Assembly (NCBI GenBank): GCA_027924585.1
Contig: BSBM01000361.1
Coordinates: 71,314,001 to 71,378,000, forward strand
DNA from: Larix kaempferi
Taxonomy: Eukaryota; Streptophyta; Pinopsida; Pinales; Pinaceae
Direction of reading: 5' to 3'
DNA length: 64,000 nucleotides
The notes beneath the pieces were generated by a model. The model was not told the origin of the DNA. It ran no database searches and saw only the letters and a list, made by a program, of their open reading frames with translations. Of this stretch, positions 36,044 through 46,520 are shown one piece after another (position 1 is the stretch's first letter; every line of letters begins with the position of its first letter). The translations under genes were made by a program, and so were the position numbers.

Positions 36044-36800
36044 GTTAGTTTCATAATAGTTATGACACAATCACAACAAAAGTGTCAAGTGTTAGTAACT
36101 AGGTGTCATTAATGTGCAAAATGCCATTGCACAAAAATCTAGTAGTCAAGTCATGAGTAAATTTTATTAAGTCGTCAATGCTCCACTCATCCACCCACTA
36201 CTCATCAAGTCACCAGTCATCACGTCGGAAGAGATCAAGTCACCCTTTATTAAGCCATTATTCATCATTACATCAATTAATAACCTCTGTCATTCATATT
36301 TTGTGTTAGTCGCAATTGTCTTTTCCATATTTAGAAATATTGGTGAAGGATAGTGGTCATAAAGAGAAAGTACTGCATTAAACAACAATAAAAAAGGTTA
36401 CAACATGAAGGACATGAAAGATTGATGTAATCTATAGTTAAAGATCCTGCATAATATTAAGATTGGTAGTGAATAGAAGTAAAGGCACCCACTATGAGTG
36501 AAGGTTTTAGTGCAAGGAGGGATAGAGAGCCTCTACATAGTTGGTTGTCCTATTTAGCATTCAAGGCAAGAGGTGCACAAAAAAATAGAGAGACTGCGCA
36601 TAAGTGGCCATCCCGTCCAACAATGAAGGAAAGAGGTGCTAGGGGGGATGAGTAGTAAATGTGGTACGAGGGACTGCTTTTCATTAACTACCTGCAAAAA
36701 GGAGAAGATGAATACAAATGGAGTATCAATTTTCTGAGAGAGTGAACAACTAGAGCGAGAGTTGCAAAATGAAGTTCAGACCACTATGTAGTGCAGTAAA
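36044..36800 (+). other. Gyp2 sequence resuming after Tat-N2; no gene recognised
   Basis: It starts with the second GTTAG duplication (36,044-36,048). The part to about 36,260 is made of loose AAGTCA(C/T)…CATCA repeats. No domain is seen. Confidence 0.45.
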
Positions 36801-39560
36801 GAGAGCTATGTTTTACTAAGTTCATAGAATTGCACCATAGAGAGACAACGTAGTGATGGAAACTAATTTAGTGACAAAGTAGGGATGAACCAAGACCAAC
36901 GTGGTGAAGGAGAACCCCGTGTCGCATGTTGAATAATCAGTCAAAGTTGATATTAACGGGTCACTGTTGGGCATGATCTCCTTCTTGGAGTATTTAGACT
37001 TCAATACCTTCAACAAGCTGTAGTTTTTCGGTCTAGCATTGAAGTAGTATACAGAAGTGAAGCTAATGGATGAAGGAACAAAAATCATGGAACAGTTAGC
37101 CTAGGTGTGACAACTCGACAAATCGAGCATCATGGCCCTAATGGACGTCCCATTTTTTGGGAGAGGAACGCACATAAACTATTGCATGTGGTTCCTCCTT
37201 ATCTGCCTCTAGGGAGGCTACCTATAAATCAACTAGAAGTATGAGATTATGGATATCGTAATCCCGAAGGTCTATGGGATTCCATGTAAAGGTGTGGATC
37301 CGACCGAATTCATTGAAAGTGCTTCTAAGGAGGATGTCTATAAGAAGTATCACATGCACAGAGGGACATGTAGGTGCATTAATACCGCCATATCGAAGCA
37401 GAGAGTAAGATTTGGAGCACAGATCCTTTCTTTCAATCTTCTAAGGAAATGTCACAAGGATTAGTGTCTAGCGGGGGTGGTCATTGTGGCAGAGAAGTGT
37501 GTGATGAGCTAGTCCATGGATTGGGTGGTGTATCTCATACATGAATTCCTACAGGACTACCTAGATGTGAAAGATTGAGGAACTGAGTTCCATTATAGTT
37601 GTGTCCTACTGCTAATCACTATGGTGGTTTGCAAACCACCACCTGGTTTCACATATGACCACCCTAACCCTAAATATTATATGGTGACAAATTTCCTGGT
37701 GCTGCAATGTCATCCCACCCGATATTTTTAAGTTGATGTGGTTTTTTCATTTTAGTGTTGGTAAACAACCATGTTAAATGCTATAGTTGATTCATTCAAA
37801 TTACCACATTCCATTGTGGATAGATACAAGAACGCGATGATATTTGAGGTGGACTCTCACAATTTCCTCATTTCACCATGTGTAGAGCTAATGTCTGATG
37901 TGGATGTCCTACCATTCTACATCAAAGTTTAGGATGTTAAGGCCACAATCATGTAGTGGCCACAACATTTACAGATACTTTCAGATTCTGATTTGGAGAT
38001 TCTTGAAGATGTGGGCATAGAGAAGAAAAATCCTAAAGGTGAAAAAAAATCCCCATTTGACCGAGAAGCAAAAGGGTGAGTTAATTACCTCGTAGTAGGT
38101 TGAGTATATAAAGAGGAAGCAAATAAAATCCCTTTCCTCACCTCAAAAATAGGATCCATAGGAGGAAGAAGAAACTAAATAATAGTTCCCATTGATAGGA
38201 ACACCTGAAACTAGATCGCTTGGGTTAGTATGACAGAACATTTTTGTGAAACTCAGGAATAAACCAGAGAAAGAGCCACATCAACCTGAGTTGATGGGCC
38301 AGAAATAAGGGTAACACAGTAACCCCCAAACATAGAAAATGAAATCCATCACTTCGATGATCCCTGACATCGTCTATTAGCTACAGTCAAACCTAGAGTG
38401 GACACAGATCCTCCAAAAGCATCATAGAGAAAAACTCGAGGAATTCATAATGGTACTCCACATAGCTCTAGGGATAACGGTGGCACATAATTCAAAAAAA
38501 TTTAGAACCAACCTAGCACAAGAGCTGCAAAAGCAGGAAAATAAGTCCTTTCACAGGAAACTGAAGCCCAACCCTTTGGCCATCACTAGGTTTAGTGGAA
38601 GACAATCTCAGACACCTACCCACTACCATACAATGACTTGAACCTGCATATAGTGTTGACTCCCAAACTGCAGTAGTATGTTGTAGAGATCTCCATCAAG
38701 ATTGATGAAAGGAATGAGAATCTCGACCACGCATATGCAAAGCTCAAGAAGATGCATATAGGAGTGGTATGTAGACCAGTTAGAAGTAGAGGTGGAAAAG
38801 GTCTTTGCTGCACTATCAGTGGCTAGTTTTCCAGCTAATAGTCAGCTACAACCTATCCAAATATTTTCCCAAATCAAGGATACATTTGTTGTGCTTCAGT
38901 AGGAATTGATAGACGGGGCGTAACTCAACCTAAAGCCTTCCTCGGAGGAGCTAGAGCTTGCAAAGAAGAATGAAGATGTAGTGTGGGATTTGGACACGAG
39001 TAGAAACCCTAGGAGAGGTCATGGAGTACAACTTCAATGTATTGAACCACCTGCAGTATTACCAGAGCCACAATAGGTTGACAAGCAAATAAGGGACTGT
39101 GATTCACATGTCAGCACAAAGAAGTAGATTTTGGAATAATTTCCTCTTTCTATGAAGAAGTAAACAATGATGGATATTAATATGATTACCATGTAGATCA
39201 CAACGAGTAGAGATGAACAACATACTGTCATGAGCGTTGTGGTTGAGGAGCAAGAAAATGCATAGAGTCATTTTGATAGCTTCTCAGAACTCCACCGTAA
39301 GGCAATTGAGTTACTTACCCTTGTAAAGAAGGCTAAAAAATAAGCATGGAAGAGTAAGAATGAAGATGTGGACTCATTTATTGCTCAATTCACTGACATC
39401 AACGCTGAGCATCATCACATGATATTAATGCATGAGAAGCATGCTACTGGGTATATCAATGCTGATACTAATGTTGGGCATATCAACGTTGATACTAACG
39501 CAGGCATTAAGAGAGATATGAACACAGAACATACACCAACTAATTCTATTAATCTGATCA
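36801..39560 (+). pseudogene. Extra ORF region downstream of Gyp2 integrase; unknown function
   Basis: After many stops are ignored, a long plus-strand reading emerges. At 37,249 it gives MDIVIPKVYGIPCKGVDPTE, then QRVRFGAQILSFNLLRKCHK, then (about 37,500-37,580) a WVVYLIHEFLQDYLDV-like stretch and (37,800-37,880) HSIVDRYKNAMIFEVDSHNF. From about 38,400 to 39,370 the reading turns Glu/Lys/Gln-rich (for example NLAQELQKQENKS, LHRKAIELLTLVKKAKK) and suggests a coiled-coil tail. I do not recognise a named domain. Its place after the integrase in the same orientation suggests an extra ORF of Gyp2, but it could belong to an unrelated element. Confidence 0.5.
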
Positions 39561-39569
39561 CGAACAACA

Positions 39570-41222
39570 GAGTACCCAAAACCCAGAAGGGATCCGGATA
39601 GACTGGTCATCAACCTCTCAAAAATAATATTAAATGCGCCCTCTAGAAAACTCTTAGAGAAAGGTATTACCTTCGCTATTGCCCCTAGAAGGATTCCTGT
39701 TGAGGACATTATTTGTAGCATTGAAGAAAGCATAAAACACCTTCCAAAAAATGAAGCTGAGGAAGTGCGTCAAGATAGTGCACTAACCCTAAGAAGAGCC
39801 AAGCCCCCAAAACCCAACATTACCAGAGAAGAAAGCAGAGCGCTGAAGGAGCTGAAGAACAATAATAACATTGTTATTCTGAAGGCTGATAAAGTAGGAG
39901 CGATAGTTATTCATAATAAGGAAGACTATGTTGATAAGATGAGAGCTCATTTCCATTCTAGTGGTTGTTATAAGAAACTCAACCGTAATACCCTCAATCA
40001 TATTAGAAAAGAAGTCACAAAGGCCATTGGGACATCTTCCATCGACAATGAACTTAAGAAAAAACTTATCATTTCTGAACAATTGATTCCAAGGATATAT
40101 GGTCTCCCCAAGATTCACAAAGCTGGTGTTCCTCTATGACCCATAGTGGATACCATAGGCTCACCAACCTATAGACTAGCTAAATTCTTAGTCAACAAAC
40201 TAAAACCTTTGGTAGGCAACACAAGTTCCTTTGTTAAGGATTCTTCATTCTTTATTGAGAAAATCAAAAGTAGACATATGGAAGAGAATGAATTGTTCTT
40301 GAGATTGGATGTTGTTTCCCTCTTCACAATGATTCCTATTGATGAGGCTATTGAGGACATTAATAACCTAACTAATCCTGAAACAACTAGACTAGTAGGC
40401 TTATGCCTCAAATCCACATTCTTTAGTTTCTAGGGTGATCTTTATGAATAGACTTGTGGAGTGGCGATGGGTTCTCCCCTTTCACCTATTATTGCCAACA
40501 TATTTATCGAAAACTTTGAGGAAGAAGCTCTCAAATCAACTCATCCAATACTATAATGGTGGTCTAGGTATGTAGATGATACATTTCTAATATGGGCCCA
40601 TGGCCAAGACGAGCTAGATAAATTTGTTGATCACCTAAACAAACAATCCAACTCCATAAAATTTACAACAGAGATGGAAGAGAATAATGCCATTCCCTTT
40701 CTTGACACTCTGGTCATAAAAAAGGATGATGGTAGCATAGCCCACAAAGTCTATAGGAAGAAAACCCACATGAGCAATACCTTCACGCCCTTTCCCACCA
40801 TCACCCAAACTAGAAAATGGGAGTTTTAAACACATTGATCACCAAAGCCCTAAGGATTTCAGATAGAGACACATAGATGCTGAGAAGGAACACTTACGCA
40901 CTGTCTTCCTAAGTAATCGATATAACCTAGCTCAAATTAACAAAGCCTTTGCTAAAGTCGAAAACCACCAAAAAAGACCTAATATTTCATCCAAAGAAAA
41001 TAGGGTGGGTGATCACAAGGAATTCCTTCCCTACATACAAGGAGTCACAGACAAGATAGCCAAACATTTAAAAAAGAAAAACATTGACTCAGTGTTCTCA
41101 CCACCTAATACCATTAAAAAGCTTATGAAGTTAGTAAAAGACCCCATAGATGTTAAGATTCAATATGCTAAGACAGAAAATATCAGCATTGCATTTCATT
41201 TCACAACAATAGCATATATAGG
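39570..41222 (+). pseudogene. Penelope-like element reverse transcriptase with decayed GIY-YIG end
   Basis: The N-terminal region reads PRRDPDRLVINLSKIILNAP and RVPVED-like text from about 39,585. Then PPKPNITREESRALKELK, KADKVGAIVIHNKEDYVDKM (about 39,870-39,945) and RIYGLPKIHKAGVPL follow. After a TGA at 40,137 comes PIVDTIGSPTYRLAKFLVNK. Motif A is RLDVVSLFTMIP (40,302-40,337), motif B GVAMGSPLSPIIANIFIENF (40,458-40,517) and motif C YVDDTF (40,569-40,586). These are hallmark Penelope RT motifs, distinct from LINE or LTR RTs. Downstream, in shifted frames, are HLRTVFLSNRYNLAQINKAF and LPYIQGVTDKIAKHLKK, then a decayed endonuclease start ending AYIG (41,211-41,222). Stops TGA 40,137, TAG 40,431, TAG 40,449 and TAA 40,554, plus two frameshifts near 40,800-40,870, inactivate it. 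Confidence 0.9.
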
Positions 41223-41227
41223 ATCAC

Positions 41228-41746
41228 TGAAAGAACAACAAGCACAGCATAAACACAAGAGACACAGATTTATCCTGGGAAACCCTCATGGGGTAGAAAA
41301 CCCAGCAAAGCTTCCTCAATATAGATGACCAGCAAATACAAAGATACAAACCCTAGACATGAGGTCCTTCTCCTCCATAGCATACCTATCCCTCACCTAT
41401 CCGCAATTCACAAGTGAGTGTAGTGTGTGTTAAATGAGGAACACACCTCCTCTATTTATACACAACTCCGACTTGTATTTTACATTGATTAGGTCAGCCC
41501 CAACTTAATTACTTAACATAATGTGGCAGGGCCGACCCCACTAGGGTGGTATAGTAACCCCTTTAACCCACATGACTCATACAGGGCCGACCCCCACTAG
41601 GGAAGTCTAATAACCCACGTTACCACATTCTCCACAGAGGAATAAAACATCTTCGGATATACAATAAGGTCTTCATGGAGGACTGAAACATCTCCGGAAT
41701 AATAAGGTACAAATATAATATTCTTAGAAGTTACAATATCTCAACA
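41228..41746 (-). repeat. Cop2: copia 3' LTR, minus strand, cutting the Penelope element
   Basis: Read on the minus strand, the segment begins TGTTGAGATATTG, has a TATA box (TATAAATAG, plus coordinates about 41,452-41,460) and a GGGTTTTCTACCCC / GGGTTTCCCAGGATAAATC region near its end. These features are common in plant copia LTRs. The proposed end TG/CA at 41,228 is inferred from where the Penelope reading stops. The length is 519 bp. No second copy lies in the window, so the end points are estimates. Confidence 0.65.
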
Positions 41747-42195
41747 CTCCCCCTTAACGAGAACGATATTATAACAACATCTGCAGGAGCAAGGAGTCAT
41801 CAACATCATACATGATACATCTATAGATCATTGGAAGCTTTCTCAACATCATCAGTAACTCAACCAGTTATTGGAATATCTTCAAGATCTTCAATACTGG
41901 AACATCAACATCTTCAGTACTGAGTCTTCATCTTCTGCAGCACTCGAACATCTACAGTAACATCATCATCTGGATCACTCGATCAACAGCCTCATCGTCT
42001 GGATCAACCGATCAACATCATCATCTAGATCTCTTGATCAACAACCTCATCGTCTGGATCTACTGATCATCATCGTAACATCATCAACTAGATCTTCTCG
42101 ATCAACAACATCACATCATCAACTAGATCCTCTCGATCAACAACATCATCTAGATCATCTCGATCTACAATTGTTACAACGTAATCTTCCACCCT
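41747..42195 (-). other. Cop2 polypurine tract and residual internal sequence with tandem repeats
   Basis: The minus strand reads TTAAGGGGGAG directly before the LTR, a standard copia polypurine tract (plus 41,746-41,757). From about 41,960 to 42,170 a loosely repeated motif CTCGATCAACA…CATCATCTGGATC recurs at about 33-40-bp spacing. Coding sequence of Cop2 is not visible before the Tat-A LTR begins. The rest of Cop2 may lie beyond the window if Tat-A inserted into it. Confidence 0.55.
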
Positions 42196-43097
42196 GTGAG
42201 CATTAGCATTCTTTGGCCTGTAGCATCCATTTCACCGACTCAGATCCACTTATATCCTTCAGAGATACTATTTTTCCCTACTTTTATTCCTACCCACATG
42301 TTGCATCATTATAGCATGCGTACCCGCGAGTTGCATCACTATAGCCCGCGGGTATCAAGTAAAATGGTAAAAATCACTAGTTTATTACTTTTTACTCCCA
42401 AAAAGCGGTCATTGGGTGACCTTTGGCTCTCCATCTTCCCGAGTAATGCCTCGATGTGTCCTTTCACCTACCTTTGAGAGGACTATATATTGAGCACATA
42501 TGGCTTATGGATGGGAGGAGAAGAGAATAGCAAGAGAACTCTAGTGGATTTTTGCCCTATCTTGAGTCTACACTCATTGATCCTTGTAGTTGTGAACCCT
42601 TTATGTTCACCTTCCAAACTCCTATCTAGTTTGAGTTTGCCATTCATGGAGGATTGAAGTGGTGGAGGCACAAGTGGATTGATCCAGATCTTGGTTCAAA
42701 TTGGTTGCCAGCAAGAGGTCGTATCACCTTGTACTTCTTGTTAATTAATAGAAATGCTCATATTCTCGTCCATCATGTTGTAAATGTTGTTTATTATACA
42801 TTAGGTTACATTTGCTTGTGATATTATGGACCATTGTTATTGATAATGTTAATGTCATTTATATATTATATGTACTTGTTGGATATTGGCTGTCAAGACT
42901 AATTTGCAGATTTCAAGTGCATGGATTGAAAGCTCCAACGGGGATCTACATAAAACATTTGAATCGAGGTTGGTTACATTTCTCCATTAGCTTAACATTG
43001 TCATTTATAATAGCATTGTTTTGAGAATTGAGTTGATTTATGGTAGTCATCTATCTGTTGTGGTGTTCCCAAGACACAGTGAGTTTTCTCCAACACA
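42196..43097 (+). repeat. Tat-A 5' LTR (left end approximate)
   Basis: It ends CAACACA, four bases before the primer site, the same spacing as in Tat-N1 and Tat-N2. A TATA-like ACTATATATTGAG is at about 42,481-42,493. CCCGCG-containing inverted motifs lie at about 42,328-42,357. No partner LTR is in the window. The start could be any TG between about 42,170 and 42,210. Confidence 0.5.
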
Positions 43098-43101
43098 GAA
43101 A

Positions 43102-43119
43102 TGGTGACTCCACTAGGGA
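43102..43119 (+). other. Primer-binding site of Tat-A
   Basis: TGGTGACTCCACTAGGGA follows a 4-nt spacer (GAAA) after the LTR. It is homologous to the sites at 56,837-56,852 (Tat-N1) and 35,095-35,112 (Tat-N2). Confidence 0.8.
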
Positions 43120-44448
43120 AAACATCCATATTTGGGAAATTGTTTGAGCATTATTCCATAATTAGAGTTGTTGTTTATCGAAGCTCTGTGTCACTGATTG
43201 GCCGTTAATATACACCATAGAAAACTTGCTTTTTCTGAGCCCTTGGACTCTTTATTTTCCCATTTTCCTTTCCTCACCCGCGAGCTAGCTTAGCTCACCT
43301 CGCATATACCTGCCTCTGTTTACTCTACTGCTCGCGGGTACCCGCAGGTATTCCTTCGACAGTAGCGTACAACTCCATCTTTTGTTGGTTTATGGCTATT
43401 GGTTGTTGCTGGGTTGGATTTGGTTGTTCCTGAGTCTTTGTTGGCCTCTTTCTTGACTGTTTCATGCCTTGGTTGTGACCAGAACTCTTCGTTTCTCTTG
43501 GTTGAGCCTTCTTGGTTTTTTACCAATCTTTAGATTTATCCTCTTGGTTTTTTCCTTTTGAGCTCTTTCCTTCGACTGAGTCTTCCTGTTTAGGATCTGT
43601 TGGGTTGTCTTAGTGATCTTCTTGGCACTTCAGTGACTGAATAGTAGCTTTTTGCTTGCATTTTTTCATTCCATCTATATTGAAAAAATACAAAAATATA
43701 CATATAGTTTTTTGCATTTTCTTTCTTGTTTATAAGCGAAAATACAAAAATATTTTACTTCCGTGTACTGCATCTTGCATTGAGTGCTTGTTTCCTTCAT
43801 TTAGGTTCTTCTTGTGCATCGAAAAGATAAAAGATTGCATCTTTATTTCAGAATTGTTGGTTGATTTTCCATATTAGTGACATTGTTTTATTGGATAGAT
43901 GAGTCTAGGATTGGACGATTTTGCATACTATTGAGTCTACACATCACTAGTTTCATGATCATATCCCTTGAGTAACCACAGCCACTAAAATTAACACTTA
44001 AATCTTAAAATTGATTAGACTGATTTTATTTATAGGGTACACCAACTAGCATAGGTTTAGAGTCTTGGAATAGATCATTGTGAGTTAACAATCCAAGACT
44101 ACTAGACGAAACATTAGGTGTCTGACCAAGGAGTGGAGGAATCCATGGTATAGATCGGTGTTCTCAGGAAGCTCTACTCAAGCCAGAGTTAAGCACGAGG
44201 TCACGGGAGGTTGGTTGAGGAGATATCCCTCTGATACCGGCTGAACGTGGGAGATATATCAAGGATTTGTTCGTATCTGGGGACTCTTGGCAGATTTGAC
44301 CCTCATTGAGTTTCGGGCTCATCTACCCTGCCCATATGGCGGATCCCACTTGCAACTGTCCCCCTGAGCATTGGTTATATTGCGGTGACCATAGTTGCCT
44401 TACCTAGGTATCTCACAGGGTACTTGCAGTGGTTATACTATTTGTGTC
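43120..44448 (+). other. Tat-A 5' leader, first part
   Basis: Non-coding. It contains GCGGGTACCCGC, a 12-bp palindrome, at about 43,335-43,346. The block at 44,171-44,202 is shared with the Tat-N2 leader. The leader is interrupted at 44,453/44,454 and resumes at 57,587. No gene is recognised. Confidence 0.65.
44171..44202 (+). promoter_or_regulatory. Conserved leader block shared by Tat-A and Tat-N2
   Basis: The block opens GCTCTACTCAAGCCAGAG and ends AAGCACGAGGTC. It matches the reverse complement of 33,540-33,571 at about 29 of 32 positions, although neighbouring leader sequence is much more diverged. A degenerate relative is at 17,995-18,012. Its location before gag suggests an RNA-level function such as packaging or dimerisation. 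This is inference. Confidence 0.5.
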
Positions 44449-44453
44449 ATGAG
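44449..44453. repeat. Left target-site duplication of Tat-N1
   Basis: ATGAG is identical to 57,582-57,586. Confidence 0.92.
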
Positions 44454-45179
44454 TGTAGCTAGGGTTTTACCCCTAGCTTGTGCCAATGAGCACCTACTAA
44501 GGAGAATGGACTCCTTAGTAGCAGTTCAATAATGATTAAATGATTAAGCTAAAACAACAATTAACAAACTACTTTAAGCATTGCATGAGACATAAATAAA
44601 AGATGTAAAAAATGGTTTTATATTGATGTTACCTTGGGTGTCAAGGTTGATGAAGCCCTTTTGCAGTGTCCAAGAGGATGCTCCAAGCTTCTGAATGCTC
44701 CTTCTCCTTCTCCAATGGTGGGGATGGGCCAAAGGTGGCTCTCAAGGTGAAAATAGTTCAAATGATGAACTAGGGTTTCGAGAGAGATTTTGGCAGAGTA
44801 AGGGTGCTTGTGATTGTGGATATGGAATAAGGGATCTCCATCACCTATTTATAGTTTTTTGGTGGTGGAGTGCTGACCCATGGTTTTAGGAAACACATAG
44901 TTTTGGGCAGCTGTATAGGGTTTTTTCCTCCTTTTCCTCATTATTTTATATTTTTTATTCCTTTTTTAGGGGATTTTTGCTATTTTTGGAGGAAAAGGGG
45001 GTTTTTTGGCCTTTTTTAGGCTATTTTGATGGTTTTTTTGGCCTTTTGGAGGCATTTTAGGCCTTTTGGAGGCTTTTTAATGGGATTTTTTGGGATTTTA
45101 AGGGAAAAATGGTAGGAAAATGGACAAATGAGCCATATAATGTGGTAATGAGGTAGTGAACACTTTTTGGGTGTTAACA
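44454..45179 (-). repeat. Tat-N1 3' LTR (left on the plus strand)
   Basis: 726 bp, starting TGTAGCTAGGG and ending GTGTTAACA on the plus strand. Compared by eye along its whole length with 56,857-57,581, the only difference seen is one extra T in a T-run near 45,030. Confidence 0.95.
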
Positions 45180-45193
45180 GATTGCCCCCTGAT
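45180..45193 (-). other. Polypurine tract of Tat-N1
   Basis: The minus strand reads ATCAGGGGGCAATC directly before the LTR TGTTAAC. The corresponding Tat-N2 site at 29,040-29,053 is a mutated version. Confidence 0.8.
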
Positions 45194-46520
45194 GTGCGAG
45201 ATCAGGAGCTAATCGTATGGCCGATGGACATCATAAGTCATGAATGGTTTTCCTGGGATGTGGAGAGAAGAGAAGAAACAAACTGAAGCCCGGAACAACG
45301 ATCCCGAACAACTGCAAGAACTAAAAGTACATAACCTCAATAAGGAATGAGGAATCATCTGATCATATGGACGAGGCAGGCATTCCCATGCTCGTATCAG
45401 GATATAACATAATAACAACAATGGGGTCCAAAAAATGGGGACCTGAAATATACATGACCTCAAAAACTGACTGAGGAATAATCTCAATATATGGACGAGG
45501 CGGGCATACCCATGCTCGTATCAGGATACATAAACAGAACTGTGAGGCCCAAAAATGGGGACCTGTAAGATACATAGCCACTGTGTACATCATAAGGGTC
45601 CAGAGGGGACACAAAATCTGGGACATACTGCTGAGCGGATCATGTGTAATCTGAAGAACTGGTGCACTGGAATAATCAACAGTGCTACTGAGTGTGGTAC
45701 CAAAGGAACTGATGAGCTGCTGGATCATAATGACTGGGGTCAAACTCTCCCTGGTACACTGAACTGAAACTGGGTACTCAAGGAAGCATGGAACTGGATG
45801 GCTTCCGAATACAAACGCCAACGCAGCCCGGACATCCACGGGAACATACAACTGGGCGTTCCGAAGTGACTCACCAATGTGCTAGAGTCGGGGGAAATCC
45901 GGGGTCTTCGACAAAAAACTGATGGAATATAATCCTACGCGATCCTCAACGATGCGATCAAGGTGCTGAAGTCGAGCATGTGAGGAACAACCACTCAGAG
46001 AGGCAATGATGTCTCCTCTCAGAATGATCCGTAGGCACTTACCACAGATGGTGATAAGTCCAAGGCGTAGGGACCTCTGGGCCTATCCTCTGGAATAGAG
46101 GAGCTGTCGTCGACAGAGGGAGACCTGCCCCTATCAAGGCAATGATGTTTCCTTGACAGGAGCGCGAGGTAGAAGACCGAAATGTGATAGTGCTGATGGC
46201 AGGACTGATAAACTGTGGTGGGACAACTGGGCAAGTAGAGTGGGTGGACTCAAACTTCCTTTGTTCAGAGTATGATAATGGAAATGATCTGGCAGCATAT
46301 GAAACTGACTAAGGGGAAAGGGATCATAGCTGTAATGAATCTGGGAGGATAACTGGCTGAGGGAGACTCAAGCTGGTGTAAAATGGCATAAGACTGCTGA
46401 ATACGCTGAACAAAGGCGACCTGATTGGGGGTGCTGCCGAGATGATCGATCATAGTGCCAGGAGGCACAGGAGGGTACTTCTTCATGGGTTAAGGAACTA
46501 GAAGAAGTTTGTGTAAAAAT
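45194..46520 (-). other. Tat-N1 3' non-coding region with ~124-bp tandem repeats
   Basis: No domain-bearing frame is seen. Two tandem units include GACGAGGC(A/G)GGCAT and CCCATGCTCGTATCAGGATA, around 45,370 and 45,494 (spacing 124 bp). Within and after them GGGGACCTG…ATACAT recurs. A 162-codon minus-strand frame at 45,363-45,851 runs through the repeats. I regard it as chance because it shows no domain. Confidence 0.6.

Larger units (their letters stand above)
19922..39560 (+). mobile_element. Gyp2: decayed Ty3/gypsy element, split by Tat-N2
   Basis: This plus-strand element starts with an LTR (TGTTGGTGCACAAG…) inserted in Tat gag. A degenerate iMet primer site, gag, zinc knuckle, protease, RT, RNase H and integrase follow in order up to about 28,010, then Tat-N2. 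After Tat-N2 the same element appears to continue, because the 5-bp TSD GTTAG flanks Tat-N2, into an extra ORF region (36.8-39.4 kb). No 3' LTR was found before the Penelope-like element, so the right boundary is approximate. Stops are very numerous, so it is the oldest coding-complete element here. Confidence 0.7.

Noticed and set aside
39570-41222. LINE or telomerase-type reverse transcriptase
   Set aside because: The motifs SLFTMIP, GVAMGSPLSPIIANIF and the downstream LPYIQGVTDKI region are specific to Penelope-like elements. No LINE endonuclease or C-terminal Cys/His motif is seen.
45363-45851. 162-codon minus-strand ORF as a gene
   Set aside because: It runs through tandem repeats, has no domain and no counterpart in Tat-N2.
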